From positions 13,436,723 to 13,500,722 of the forward strand of contig NC_051430.1 in the NCBI RefSeq assembly GCF_001649575.2: DNA of 64,000 nt. The letters are read 5' to 3'. Position 1 is the first letter of the stretch. Each line of letters opens with the position of its first letter. Positions 32,301-46,400 of the stretch are shown in pieces. Below the pieces are notes generated by a model. It was not told the origin of the DNA. It did not search any database and was given only the letters and a program-made list of their open reading frames with translations. The position numbers and the translations under genes are program-made. The DNA comes from Kryptolebias marmoratus (taxonomy: Eukaryota; Chordata; Actinopteri; Cyprinodontiformes; Rivulidae).

Positions 32301-35300
32301 CCCTGCTGCTGGTCTTCCCCCTTTTGCAGTCCCAAACCCGCAGTGACCCAGCGCTGTGCGGCGTAACTGCGGAAGTACTGCTCGCCTGCCTCCGGGACTG
32401 CCAGCCGCTGAGCCTGAGCAAAGAGCCCGCTGACTGCCTCAACGGCCTGGAGAGCCTGCTGTGTTCCTGGCTGGAAGACGGAGCCCAGGAGTCAGGCCAA
32501 CCTCAGGGCCAGACTCAGTCACAGATTCTGCACACGCACAGGCAGCGAGAAAATGCTGCTGCTGCACTGGTGGCACTTGCATGTGCCAGGTGAGGCCACA
32601 GTTCCTGTCTTTGTTGTTTTTACTTTATAACTCCTAAAATCTGTCTTACGGCTGTTGTAGATACAGACTAATGTTATCGTGCTACAGTAACAGTAATACC
32701 ACTGAGTAAATAACACTTAATTACTTACATGAAGTAGGAGGGAACATAATTTAATTAAGGAAGTTTGTTGGTAAAAGTAACTCTGAATCACTTTATTAGT
32801 AACTTTACTCACTGTTATTCTTGGCAGCCACTTCTGAAGTAAACTCTTAACATATTCAGTTTTCCTTTTCAGTGTAAATGGTATACACTCAATCATGTTT
32901 GATTAAAAAGTCAAAGTATTCCTGCACACACAGGAGCAACCTCACATTTGATGTTTGCATGGTGGGATGAGGGAGTTGATGAACACGTGCCAACTGACAG
33001 TAGTGACCCTTAAACCTGTGAGCAGTGTTCCTGTGAGCAAAAACTACTTCCTGTTGCCTCAGTCGTGTTTCGTCAGCACGAGCTGCCAGCACTGTTTGAT
33101 GTTTTAAATGGTTTTATTTTTGTTATTGTAACTTTAAATGGTATTGCATTAGGAAAGAAAGAATCCTTCATTTATGCAAATCCGTTCCAGTTGTTTGGGT
33201 TTGTTTACACTTAAGAGCACAATGTGCTTGACTCTGAGTTGATGCTAGCTATTCCTGACTTGTCACAGGCCGACCTCTCCCCTGTTTTTGTTCAACCTCA
33301 GTTTAGGCTGAGAACTCTTTATTTACAGCTCGGAGCTTTTTGTTGCGTGGAACCGTCCAGCTATTGTTCCTTTTTTACCCGCAGTTGGAGCTAATCAATG
33401 GGCGATCGCCTTTACTCCCCCATGACCTCTGATGGCGTGTCAGTGTGTCATTGTGTGTGAGGGTTAAATAACCAAAGGGACTAGAGTTAAAAATATCTCC
33501 AATAGAAAAGTGTGTGATGGCAGATTCACGTGTGCCACCTGTGGCTCAGCTAAATGGTGAATCAAATATGCACGTACAGCCGAGATGCTGCAAAACACCA
33601 AGTTCCTCTTTTGCAAAGTATTGTTGCAAATTTAAGTAATTGGATGGATGTGTTCAATTAGGTTTGTTCAGTCACTCATCAGTTCACAGCACAAAGTTGC
33701 TTGTTAAACCTGGAAATAAATTATTATCTGTTGTGTTTTAATGGAAAATATTTATTTTACTCAGAGATGAATAAAGAGTTAGAAGTTCATTTTCATTAAA
33801 AGGCTTTTTTTTTTCAGTTCTGGATATAATCAGCAATCCTCTTTCACGTTTTTCATGCTGGGGCTTCGCGATTAACGTGCCAAACTATTTTCTAGGGGTT
33901 CCTTGAAGACGTTTATCCACACAGTTCACCTGCTGCAAAAACAAACCGATCTGGGCCAGCTTCCAGTGTCAGATGTTCTTTACAGGTAAGGGAAACATAA
34001 TGGCTTTGTTAAAAAAAAAAAGACTAACAACATGTAATGACTTTGTGTCGCTCCTGCTTCAGACTTTTGCTCCTTGAAGGAGGCCCAGGCTCTCCATCCT
34101 GCCTCTTAGGGGGCAAACACAGTGTGTCTTGGGGTTTCGAGGACATGCTGCCCACACCTGATAACTCTGCTGGAGGTGCAGAAAGCAAAGGTAAAGACTG
34201 CTCAGAAACTAAAAAGCCTGCTTAACCTGACACTTCATCCATTCTTCTTTTTAGTCGCAATTCTTAACATTTAAGAAAGGATAAAAATGGTGCCCCGTCT
34301 TTAGCATCTTATTGCTCCCACCTGGTTCTGTAAACACTTCTTTTGAACTATAAAATTGCTTATGATCATCATTGTTTTTCATGTTTTTTTGTTTGTTTTT
34401 TCAAAGACACAGACCTAGGCCGTTGTCTAGCCACAGATGGATTATATCTGTATTCCACTAATTCCTCTGGGAGAGGACTCAGCAAGCTTGGCTCTGGTTT
34501 ACACGGGACTCTGAGGTAATTCGACACTCATTCCAATGTGCGTTGCTTCCTCTGCATCATACAGTAAATGGCAGGAATGAAAAACCAGACAGGGCAATGA
34601 AACACTAAAAATAACTTCTTTTCACTTGTCTGCCCAGAGGCAATTATTAGGTCCATTATTTCCTTTTAGAAATAAGCTCTTTGTGCTCTCTTTCTTTGTT
34701 TTGACCAACATTTACGGAACAAAAATGGGATTCATCTGCATTGTAGCGTCACGCCGTGGTAGCAGATGACTCAGATGGCTCCCAGAAAGCAACTTCCTTC
34801 AGTATGCTCAAAAGCTTCTGGAGAGGCTGGAACGTGTATAACTTAATTTAGCCAACTCTGACCCAGAAATACGCTTCTGCTTTGTTGTTTCCATCTGAAA
34901 GAACAACCTTGAAAGCAGGCAGTTCTGTCGAGAGAAAGGATGCAAATATGATGATGAGACCACAACCTTCCTCTGAGCCCTCACAGCGGGGTTTAGCTGC
35001 AGCAAACTGCTCTGCTGATGTCTTGCAGCGGGGCCGGCCATTATCAATCGATGCTGATCATTTCGCTCGTACTCTAGCGAATGTAGCTGTCTGTTTGTTA
35101 TTTAGCGACCGTCTGTTTTTACACCACAATGTCTAAAAAAAAAAAGGTCAATTTTGTGGTTATTCGAAATGTCGGGATGATGGAGTCAGTTATTTGTGTA
35201 GCTAAAAGAAAATAATGTCTGAATGAAACTGGAAGTGAGTGTCATGCTTAGATAAAGCCAATAGTTTCAGTCAAACAACGTTAGAAAGAAGAAACTCTCC

Positions 35301-37431
35301 TATATGAAGGTACGAAAAATCTGAAATAACCAAAAATGCTCATCTAATTAGAAAGACGTGGAGAAAACACAGCTACTAGAGGAAGAGGTTGCATTTGATA
35401 AAACAGGAAGAGAAAGACAGCATGTGTATGTGAGACAGAACTCTCCTATATACCCTTATCTTTGAAGCACAGACAGTTTAAAAATATCTAATGGTTTACA
35501 GTAAAAAAAAACGTGTTTCTGTTTTTGCCTTTTTAAAACTGCAGAGCCATGAAAACCTTACGCTTAAAGCACGTTACCTTGCAAAACAAAACAAAAATTG
35601 AATTCTGAAGCTCATAATTGCAGAATGTTTCTTAAACAGTACATTAAGATTAAAATTAGCAACTGATCCTTTTACAATGTCTTTGATATTTCGGCAACTG
35701 TTATTATGATGCTTAGTTGAATCTAATTTTGATAGCACATAACAGAACTCTTAATGTATTTATCACACACAAGTTTTCCTACAAAGTCAAGTAATTAGGA
35801 TTTCAAATCACGGAGTAGTGAGGTCTATGCTCTGTGTTGGTGTAGGGGTTTTGTGTACTGTAGAAACGAGGAGCTGGAGCCTGGCTGGGTGGTTTTCTGC
35901 AGCGGTTGTCTCCTCCACCGTCCTTCTTCCTTCGATGCCAAGCCTCATCAGCTGTGCCAGGTCGTTGACCCATTCACTCTCCAGGTACTGTCTGCTTACA
36001 GTCAACGGGTGGGAAACTGGTCACTGAATCATTCTATGAACTTCTATTTTGAGTTTGAATTCATGTAACTTTAGAAACGTTTTTTTTTACACAAAACTTG
36101 TTTTAAAGTTTAATTACGTCATTACTCAGAGTTGGTGTTAATGTGAATTTATCATTTAACCTAAATTTATTTTGCCACCAAATGACAAACGTGTAGATGT
36201 AAGATGGAGAGTAGCAATAGTGATGTAGCATACGTATGAATTTACAGTGTACACAGGCAGCGAAGTGTGTAATGTGTTGTTTTATTCTTAAGTGTATTAT
36301 GGTACAGTCAGTTTATGTGTAAACTTTAATATTCATTGTTTCATTGTTTCCTGTTCAGGTGTGCCAGATTGTGCCCATGCCAGCTCATCACTTCCCTGTG
36401 GGCAGCAGCATGACCACGCTGCACCTCTGCTCAGATGGAACTTACCTGTACTGGGTCTGGTCTCCAGCGAGTCTGAACGAGAAGACGCAGAAAGGCCACT
36501 CAGTCTTCATCGATGTCTTTCACCTGTCGGTGAGTTTTTCTTACCTAGCGGTAAAATCGCGGCATGTTTTCTCCATTCCCCAGTTCTTACTTGACGCTTG
36601 CGTTCTGCTCTCCGCGGCACAGACGCAGACGGGGTTGTGCGTTGCCGACATCTTGCAAGAACGGGTTATTCTCACTCGCAAAGAGGGCGAGTCTTCCAAG
36701 TGCTTGAATGAACTTCTCTTGAGTCGAATGTCACGCTTCCGGGCCTCCCATTCTGCCACATTGGCTGCTCTCACGGGCTCTGCAATCACCAACACTGTAA
36801 AAGAGGAACAGTCTGGTAATGGTAGAAAACCTCCTTTTGGTTCTAAAATGTAATGTTCAAACAGTATTAAATCAGTATTTTTTTTTGTGACACTTTGCTG
36901 TCTTTATTTTTTTTCCACAGCTGTGAACACTAGCTGTGGACTACCTCTAAAGACTCTAAGAAAGACCCCGATGTATGTCTGTGGGACCTATCTTGTAATG
37001 CTGGTCTCACCTCCTGGTGTATCTGGGAGCTCCGCCACACGGTCCCTGTTCGGAGGCACCAGCAGCCTGTCCTCTCTTAAAAGTAAGTTTTCACACAGGC
37101 AGCTCAGGGAGTTTTATTATGCCATGATGTTTCTTTTTTTAATCTATTCAAGCATTTTAAACCATGTTTTCTATCTGCTTGTATATATCCTGCTTTAGTA
37201 AATGAATTATATGATTCCAGAAGTAAGGATTAATGATTATTACAGCTGTTGTTGCTGAATTACCTTGAAAGGTTTAAGAATTATTAACATTTATTTTGAA
37301 ATGTTACTTTTGTTTAGTTTTAGCTTCCAGTCTGGTCTTTAACTTGGCTGATGGGCAGTTCAGCAGCCGTGCAGACCTCATTGACGCTCCTGGCAGTTCT
37401 CTAGGCAGGGGAGCCCAAGTGGCAGGGCTTG
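29271..37431 (+). CDS. hectd4: hectd4 exons 1-10, N-terminal region
   Basis: Exons: 29271-29417, 32036-32589, 33896-33985, 34063-34190, 34407-34515, 35864-35984, 36359-36529, 36623-36815, 36921-37082 and 37318-37431. These encode residues 1-596. Exon 1 ends in phase 0 at GAACAGGAG, and exon 2 resumes at ILTFETKNPVELAERLR. Introns 1 (2.6 kb), 2 (1.3 kb) and 5 (1.35 kb) are the longest in the gene. The rest are compact. Exon 5 uses an AAAG acceptor. Confidence 0.92.
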
Positions 37432-40400
37432 GTGAGCTCGGAGTCGTCTCATTTAGTACTTGAATTCGCAGAGAATCATTGAGTGTGTTGCCCATGTTCC
37501 TAACATTATTTTCTGTCATTTTTCTACTTCAAAGGAGCATGCTATGATGCTCTGAACAACTTGATCTGGACGTGCTCCAGTGATTACATAGACCAGTGGT
37601 GTAATCCTGGGAACCAGGCCTTTCATCATGTGTGCCATAGGCTCGGTGTTAGCCATGTCATCAAAGTACCCAAAGGTTCGACACAACTGTGCTGCCGCCG
37701 CAAGTTTCTCCTTTTTGTTCAGTGTCGTCAGGCGTGAGAATATTTGCAAAATCTGTCCCTCCACAGAGGAAACGGTGGCCACTGGCGAAGTGATCAACCA
37801 GCTACTTCATCACGTAGGTGCTATGTGTATCCACCAGCTCAACCTGCTCGCAGCCAGCAGCAACAGCTTGCCACTGGAAGCACTGCTGGGGAAACAACAT
37901 CCCATCGAGGCCCGTCACTTCAGCAGCATCTGTGACATTATGGAAAAGGCCATGGTCAATGGAGATACCTGCATTATCCGCTGCATATTAGTGGTGTTCC
38001 AGGTCCGTTTCAAATGCACCTGGGATAAATTATGCAGAAAATGAGTCGATCTTTATTCATTTATTTTTTCCATTTTCTTTTTTTTTTAAATTTATCTTTT
38101 TGTTTGGCTGTCTCATTCAGGTGGTGTTCAGGTTTTACAACCCTCAGTCGGAGCAGGACAGAGAGAGTGTTCGTCGTTCAGGCTTACTCCTCTGGCAGCT
38201 GCTCATGGCTCCAATGGATCAGATAGGCACAGAGATTCAAAGAGAGGTGTGCATGGCCATCAGGTATGTCAAAGGTTTTTTTTTTCTTTAGAATCTGTAT
38301 TGAGTAGCTTTAATTATGTATTTGACCTCTGCCTGCTTTCTGTTTCTGCAGCTCAGGCCTGAACACTTTGTATCAGGGGGAGGCCGAACTCAACAAACTC
38401 CTCAAACTGGTTCTTACTGAGGGTGACGCTTTAAAATGTTTGACTTTTAATATAACAGACACATCCTGTATGTTGTTGCTGATTTGTCTTATATGGTTTG
38501 TTTTGTGTAAAAATCCTCAGGTGAAAGAAACAGTGGCCTGTCTCAACTTCGGGATGTCATCCTCACTAACCTTGCAGAACAACTCCAGAAGAACAGATTT
38601 GGGAGTGAAGAAGATGAACACTACAGGTACACACCCTTTCTCCCAAAAAATTATTTTCTAGCTTCCATATCGATATAGGCTTGTTAAAAGCGTAAAGAAA
38701 AATAAGATGTGATAACTTGTTTTTACAACATTCTGGACATCTCTTTTAGCTGAGGTCATAATGTCCCTTAACTGCAATTGTCTACATGTTTTCTGGTTTA
38801 AATCAGTCCTCTGACCATGGCTGGTCCCTTTGCTGTCATAATTGCACTAATAACCGCTATGCCTGTTTGATCCAAGTGTAAAAATATTACTCTCTCAGTT
38901 CGCCTTTGGGCTTTCTCACCATCGAACTCCGATGGTAGATTGCTCCCCTCATGATGCCTGCTGCACAATAAATCCATAAAAGAAAATGCAATTTGGGTTT
39001 TCCAGTTGTGCTTGTTGCTTTTTGCTACAGCAAAAAAGGGATTAAAAATATTACTGTTTTACAGACTAAACGATGAGCTGCTGCATTGCGTTCTCAAGAC
39101 CGTAGTCCGAGAATCTTGCCTCCTCATCACCAAATGCCAAACAGTCGCCCGAGATGACTTCCAGAAGCTGCTCTCCACTGTACCAGTATGAATATCGCTT
39201 TAGCAGCTCTTAAATTATGGAATGCTGACCAAGACCTCGTGGGTTTTAAAGATTTCATCAACTGTTATTGGTTTTTAATTTCTCTAAAGGTGGTCTCACC
39301 CAGTCTGCGCTACCTCATGGCCGTTCAAAACCACCTCCTCAGTAACACCATTCTAATTCGTCCAGATGAAAGCGACGACAGTGACAACTCCCTACAAGGG
39401 GAAACAATGAAGGTACAGGTAAACATCCCCTTTAACTACCCCTACCTCTGTGCAGTCTGCGTATCTGTCGAGCAGAAACCAACAAACAAAGCAGTAGGTT
39501 GTGAGAGCTCAGTAAGGGCAATACTTAATGTTTTGTACACATTACAGGTTTAATGTTACCAGTTAACACTGCTATATAATTTAGGCTGCATTTAGACCTC
39601 CTGTACCATTTCCTCATTTTAACTGCAGAAATCAAGAACCAAACAGTGCTTTAGAAGAGACAAAAAGCCTTTCCATAGTCGAGCCTGCATTGGGAACATT
39701 TCTGATTGATTGAGAGTCATCATTCAAATAATTTTGTCTCTGCCTTATTTTTTCAGTCATCTCATAATTTCCATCACAGCTCAAAAACTCCTTTGAACTT
39801 AAGTCATGCCGCGTGGAAAATTGTCACTGTTTGTAAACATGACGTTTAAATCCAGACATTCATGACCGCTTTAGTCGGCCAGAGAGAGACGGTGTGTAAC
39901 AGTGAGGTTAAAAAGGAGAAGGAGCTCAGAGAGCAGAAAGAATAAAGGAACTCTCAATATTTAGAAATTCTTTTCTTCTTGTTTTACAGAAAAGTGTAAC
40001 ATCAACTTAGTGTTATGCCTACTGTTTAAACACACTTCCTCAGGGTTAAATATTAGTGATATAAATGGCTCACAACCTACAAACTTAGCAGATTTTATAA
40101 GTTAGTATTCTCACTGAAAGTCTTAGAGGCAGTGTTACGTAAGTGTGGGCCTTTTTCTGTGTTGTCCTCAGGAGCTGCAAAGCAACATCTTGTCACTAGC
40201 AACCAAAATCCTGGTGGGATGTGACGAGGTGCTGGAGACCCTGCAGCAGGTGACCACAGCTCTGATTAACAGCGACATACCTGACAGAGAGACCAGGTAA
40301 ACTTTGCTTCTGATTTGACTGAAGCACTTTGTAAGTGCGAACATAACCTTTTATTTTATTAAGACACTTTAGTTTTTTGTCAAAAAGAAAATTAGACAAT

Positions 40401-43400
40401 CGTTTCTATTTCAGCTTCATGAGTTACTTAACTGAAAAACAAAATTTAGCTCAACCTAAGAAAGGCTGCAATTTATTTGAAAGTAAACGGTGCATGAGCA
40501 GTTGGTTATGGGACAAGGTTTTTGTAATTTTTTTTGGCATGCTTCTGTAGTTTTGTTCCTTTTCTGCCGAGGATCCTTCATCAGTAAATAAGCTTCCCTT
40601 TCTCTCCCTTTGTTGTTCAGGTTGAAGGGTTTGGAGCAGATTACCAAGGCCACTATGCTCGGGCATCTGCTGCCTGTGTTGCTCACCTCTCTGATGCACC
40701 CCACCTTGCAAACCCTCACACTTGCTGATGCCCTCATGCCTCAGCTGGTGCAGCTAGTGCTCTATACCAGCCAGGTTTGGAGCTTTGCAATCTAAAAGGA
40801 ACTTCTTGTATCAGCTAAGCAGAGATTAATGTGCTTGTCGTTGCTCTTTGTCTTCCAGACTGCCTTGTTACTTAAGACCCAGTCTCCTCTTTTTACCGAG
40901 GAGCCTCCTTCTGTAAGTGGCTCTCTCGGGCAGGGAGCGAAGGCCTGTACTGCTGATGACAAGTGAGTTTTTCCAAAAAACAGTCACAAAAAAGTTAGAA
41001 ATGAATTTGTAAATCATAAAGACATTCTTTATGTCTGCTGGACAGCATAATGCAAATGATTGCTCGTGGGCTCGTTTTTTTTTTTTTTTCTAAATCTATT
41101 TATTAAATTGTATCCTTGAAAATAGGATTCTTGATGAACGCGAGGAGCCAGGTTTCCTGACTGGACTGAAGATCCCGGCCCCTTGGGCTGCTGGGAAAAC
41201 GGTCGAGACAATGCACCCTGTAAGGGATAACTACAAGTTCAAAGAGACGGTACACATCCTAGGAGCTCGCTGTCTCTACCTTCGCTTTGATCCTCGCTGT
41301 TCCTCACAGTATGACTACGACAAGGTAATGATTCTCACCAGGTAGCTTCCCGCGGCACAATAACCCTCATTTTTTTGGAGCTCCTATGCAGATTTTGTGC
41401 AGTTTTTCAACCTTAACAGTGATCTGGTTTTGGGTACTTATAGCTGGTTATCTACGCTGGTCCCAACACCAACAGTCGTAAAGTAGCAGAGTATGGAGGA
41501 AACACTCTGGGTTATGGCAGTCGCAGTGTCCTGGGAACAGGATGGCCTAAAGACCTTGTTAAGGTGATGAAAGGCATCATTCAGGAATGTGACGAGAACC
41601 CTATATTTCATTCACATTAAGCGTTTCTTTTCATTTCCTTTTTTTAGGTTGAAGGAGACACAGTTACATTTTCTTTTGAGATGAGGAGTGGACGCGAACA
41701 CAACACTCCTGATAAAGCCATGTGGGGGTTCTCCTGCACTGTCAGAGCTCAGGTCTTTTTCCCTAACATCTGCCCTTACAATAGATTTTTCCTCCTGGCA
41801 TGATGAATACCGGCTCTGAGCATCCTGTTTGTTTTGCTGTCAGGAGTCCTCTGAGGATGTCTCTGGAGGACTTCCATTTCTTGCAGACCTTGCACTGGGT
41901 CTGTCAGTGCTGGCTTGTTCCATGCTACGCATTTTGTATAACGGGCCAGAGGTGACAAGAGAGGAGGAAGCCTGCCATGACTTACTGTGCTCAAAGCTGC
42001 TGCAAAGGTGACACAGCGAAACGAAAATGCCACAAAATACTCCCCTGTCATATTGTCGGGTGCTTTGTACGGAGCTGAATTCAGCGAAACGGCTTGTTGC
42101 GAAGATGAGCATCTGGTGACAGTCTTTGTTTTCCCGTTTCCAGGTGTCAGTGGCAGGTGGAAGCAAATGGTGCTATTTCTCCCGCTCTCACGCCTAGTCC
42201 CTCACCACTGCCACTTACGATCGAGGAGGACCGGGAGTTTACCTACCCCTCCGACGTGCTCATCCCACCTCCAGGCCTCATGCCCGGGACCTACTTTGAT
42301 TTGCCTCGGATCCGTCTTCCGCCAGGGATCATGAGTCGGCTGAGAGAAGTGTCTGGAAGGGCTCGACCTCAGTTCCGCCCTAGCATCAAGTAAGGGCTTC
42401 CTGTTATCACATAAATGCATATTTCAAAACTGTTTAGTTTCTAACTAGCAAAAACAAGCTTTTGGCCGATTAAGCAAACTTGTTTTTTTTTCTTTTTTAA
42501 AGCTTAAATAGGTACACTAGAGAAAGTATTTTCTAAGAAGACGTACATAACAAATTTCTCTAAATAATTTTGATTACATAGACATAAAAAATGTAACTAA
42601 ACTAGTAAGCTCTATGTCTTGAGCTCCATATGGAGGCAGAAATATCAGTCACACGAATGTCAACCATTTTAATTTATGGAAGGGGTTTTTACCGAGCTTG
42701 TGTTGCTGAAAGCTTCAACAAGAAAATACGTTTGAAAGCTGTATATTTTCCTGCATTAATAAGCATTTAGGTTAAGAAGGTAATTATAGCAGTACATTAA
42801 GAATTAATGTCTCCCATTGTTTTGACTCTGTTTAAATTTTTCAAAGCACTTTGGATAGTTGATACAGACAGTAGAGAGCCTATAATATGTTCCCAACACT
42901 CATTTCATCCATCTGTTATATTTTGACATTCGTTTATCCTTCTAAAGCTGAGCTTACTCACGGCCTGACATTTCCATCTTGCGCGAAGAAATTTGTAGCT
43001 AACTTTACAATTCAGATGAGAAAAATGCTATTATAGTTTACATTAGGACTTTGTCGTTAACAAGCACCTGCCTTTTATCACAAGATTACATGTTTACCTT
43101 TTAGCAATTCTAGTTTCTGAACTTTTTTTCCCTTTATGAAAAGCACTTGGTAACTTCTATTATTCATGTTTTATTTAAGGGAGGTGATCCGACCAGATGT
43201 TCTGGAGGAGGTCATAGTATCCTGCGTCATCAAGCATCTAAGTCTGGTGGATGCTCTTCAGTCACTTGTCAACTATCAGTATCGCGAAGATCACGCAGAG
43301 GAGTACGACCTGGTCTGTAAAATTATGGCTGAGACGTTTAAGAAGATCAACGCAATGGAGCGCCAGCTGCAGGTGAGCTTCTGCTACACAGTCAAGTTTA

Positions 43401-46400
43401 AAAAAAAAAACCAAACATTGTGCCAGCCTTCGATTTGCCTGTCACTGTTTAAAGTTCCTCCATGCATTTCGAGCATTTCCATTTTCTAAATATGCTATTC
43501 AAGAAAGCTTTTTGTCTGAGATTGTATCTTAAGTTAAAATAAGAGTGTAGATGACCAGGTGGCCTGATTTCAGCTGGCTTCCAACCAGAACAGACCCAAA
43601 AACAGAAGATTTATTCTGTGGGTAATTATGTCCTGTTTTGCTCTTAGAGTGTAGCAGAATTGGAGCAGAAGTGGCAGAATGAGGTAGAGGAAGCACAACA
43701 AGGAAAACTGGAAAACAACACACCCTTCTTTCACGACTACCACTTCTTTGAGGTACTCTTCCCCCATGCTCTCTATTTGCATTTTTCCTTGAAAGACTAA
43801 AAAAAAAAAATCACAGAGTAAAGAATACATTGTTCATGTATTTCTTTTTGTACCAGAACAAAATGAAGGAACTGGAATTACTCTGCTCGCTGAAAGAAGT
43901 CCCATTTGATTTTAGCGACTTGGAAAATGTTGTTCTTGCATTGAGGTGAGTAGTGGAAAATGATTGGACATGGAACGTCTCAGGTCAGGCTCTCAGGCCG
44001 TAACGTAATGTTTCTGCAACAACAGGGAGAAGTTCTTTCATGAGGTGAACACCACGCACAGCAAAATCATTGTCCCGCTTGCTAAAACAAAAACATTGGT
44101 CAAAAGTTTGATGAATCGCTCCGAGCTGCTTCTCCACGTTACCATCGCTCCCCACTGTAGAAGTCTAACCACCACACCAGCTGGCACGCCAGGTCCAGGT
44201 ACACGCCCCTTTTTTTCTTTTAACTATAGCAAGACGGCATGTGTTTGTTTACCTCAAAACAAAGATTCACTTTCTGTTTTGCTTTATTTTTGCTAGCCTC
44301 TAAGTCCGTGTCAGATGCCAAAACGGTGATCCCCTTGGTCAAGCAGCCGGTCTTCTTGCGCAGCATGTCTGCACCTTCAGACTTGGAGATGATTGCTAAT
44401 CAAGATTTAGAGTTCACACACGCTCCTCAAAGGTTTTTCTTTTATTTCCATTTAAATATTAAAAAGTCGCTGGAATGGCAGGAGGGTGGACATATTTCCT
44501 AACTTGTTTTGTATTGCTTTTCAGAAGGAGGCACCACCCGTCCAGTCATCGCAGCAGCTCATTTACTTTGCTGCAGTCTCTGGCCGTAGAGGACAGCCGG
44601 GACAAGCCAACGTACAGCGTGCTGCTGGGACAGCTCTTTGCCTTCATTGGGACTACACCCGATCAGGCTGTACGTTGCCCATGTGCAGTGCTACTAACCG
44701 TCTTTCTATGTTAATCATAACATTGTCAAATTTGGTTTGACGTGAACTATGTCAAATTTCGCGTAGGTGTCCAGCAGCAGCTTTTTGTCTGCCGCACAGA
44801 CACGTTGGAGACGAGGCAGCACGCGGAAGCAGGCCCTAATTCTTATGAGGGAACTGCTAACTGCTGCTGTCAGAGTGGGTGGGGTAACTCATCTGGTGGG
44901 GCCTGTCACGATGGTGCTGCAAGGTGGTCCAAGGTAAGAAACTCAACCCTTATGGATAATGTCAACCTGCTCGCAATGTCCCAAAATAATAAAAATGGTG
45001 ATTGCTCCGTGTTTGTCTGTCGTCTTTGCAGGATAGAGGAGCTAACCTGTGGTGGGATGGTCGAGCAGGTGCAGGAGGCCTTTGGAGAGACGATGACCTC
45101 GGTTGTGTCACTGTGCGCTCGCTACCCCATCGCTTGTGCCAACAGTATTGGCTTGCTTTGCACAATCCCATACACCAGGCAAGTGGATCCATGCTGAATT
45201 ATCTAGCCTGTGATATTCTTCTTACTAAGATGCCGCAACTTCGTTTGTTATCGTAGGAGTGAGGAGCAGTGCCTTGTTCGCAGTGGTCTCGTCCAGCTTA
45301 TGGATAGGCTGTGTAGTTTAAGTGGTCAGAGGGAGTGCAGCTCGAACGAGAAGCAGACCAAGAAGCAGAAGGTGGCCACAATGGCTTGGGCTGCCTTTCA
45401 GGTGCTGGCTAACCGGTGCATCGAATGGGAGAAAGTGGAAGGTGTGAAACATGTTTACTCTCACCACCATAAAGCTGTGATCAAAAACAGCTTGTGATTT
45501 AGAAAAAAAAGTGTTTTGTTTTAACTATACAACAATATGCATGTGTGTTGTTTTGTTATTTTTGTCTTTGAAGGTGGCTCTACAGATGCAGTTCATTCTG
45601 GTCTGGCGAGGCAGGTTTCCAGTCTGCTGACCAATCACCTGGCCAGAGCCACAGAGTGCTGTGGCAATCAGGCGGCTGGCAATGATGCATTACAGGATGT
45701 GCTCAGTCTGCTCAATGATCTTTCCAGGTTATTTTTTATATTTATACTATGAATGTACATGCATATCTGTATTTTCTGCCAAATACTCATAACTGCTTTT
45801 TGTTTTTCATCTCAGGAGCCACATTGGGAAAGCGATCCTTAGCCAGCCTGCCTGTGTTTCAAAGCTCTTGTCTCTGCTGCTTGATCAGAGACCCTCTCCA
45901 AAGCTGGTACTTATCATCCTGCAACTCTGCCGCGCCGCTCTGCCTCTCATGAGTGTGGAGGACTGCGGTAACGTGGCTTTGCCCTCGTGGAGTTACTCGA
46001 TTAACACTCTAGATGCTGAGCAGCAGGACGCCAGTGACCCGGCCTCGCGTATTGCTGCCCTGCTGCTTGCTAAGCTCGCAGACTATGTAGTACCAGGTTT
46101 GTCTCTCCCACTAAGATGTAATAAACACACAGTATCTGTTTCTCTTCTTTTATTAAAAGTTTAAATCGCCAAAACACATGCTGAACTTGATATTCATGAT
46201 GTCACTTTTTCTTCTGTCTTTTTTTGCCAGGGTGTCAGACCCTTCTTTCCCCCAGCTCCTCTGAGCCAGATACTAGTCTGTCCCGTGCCAGTTCCAAAGG
46301 AGCTCTCAAGCCAGAGGATGTCGGAGAAGAGGCAGAAGCAGTTGATGGCAAGCTGTCAATTTTTATCCACAAAAGAGAGGATCAGTCGTCTCATGAGGTT

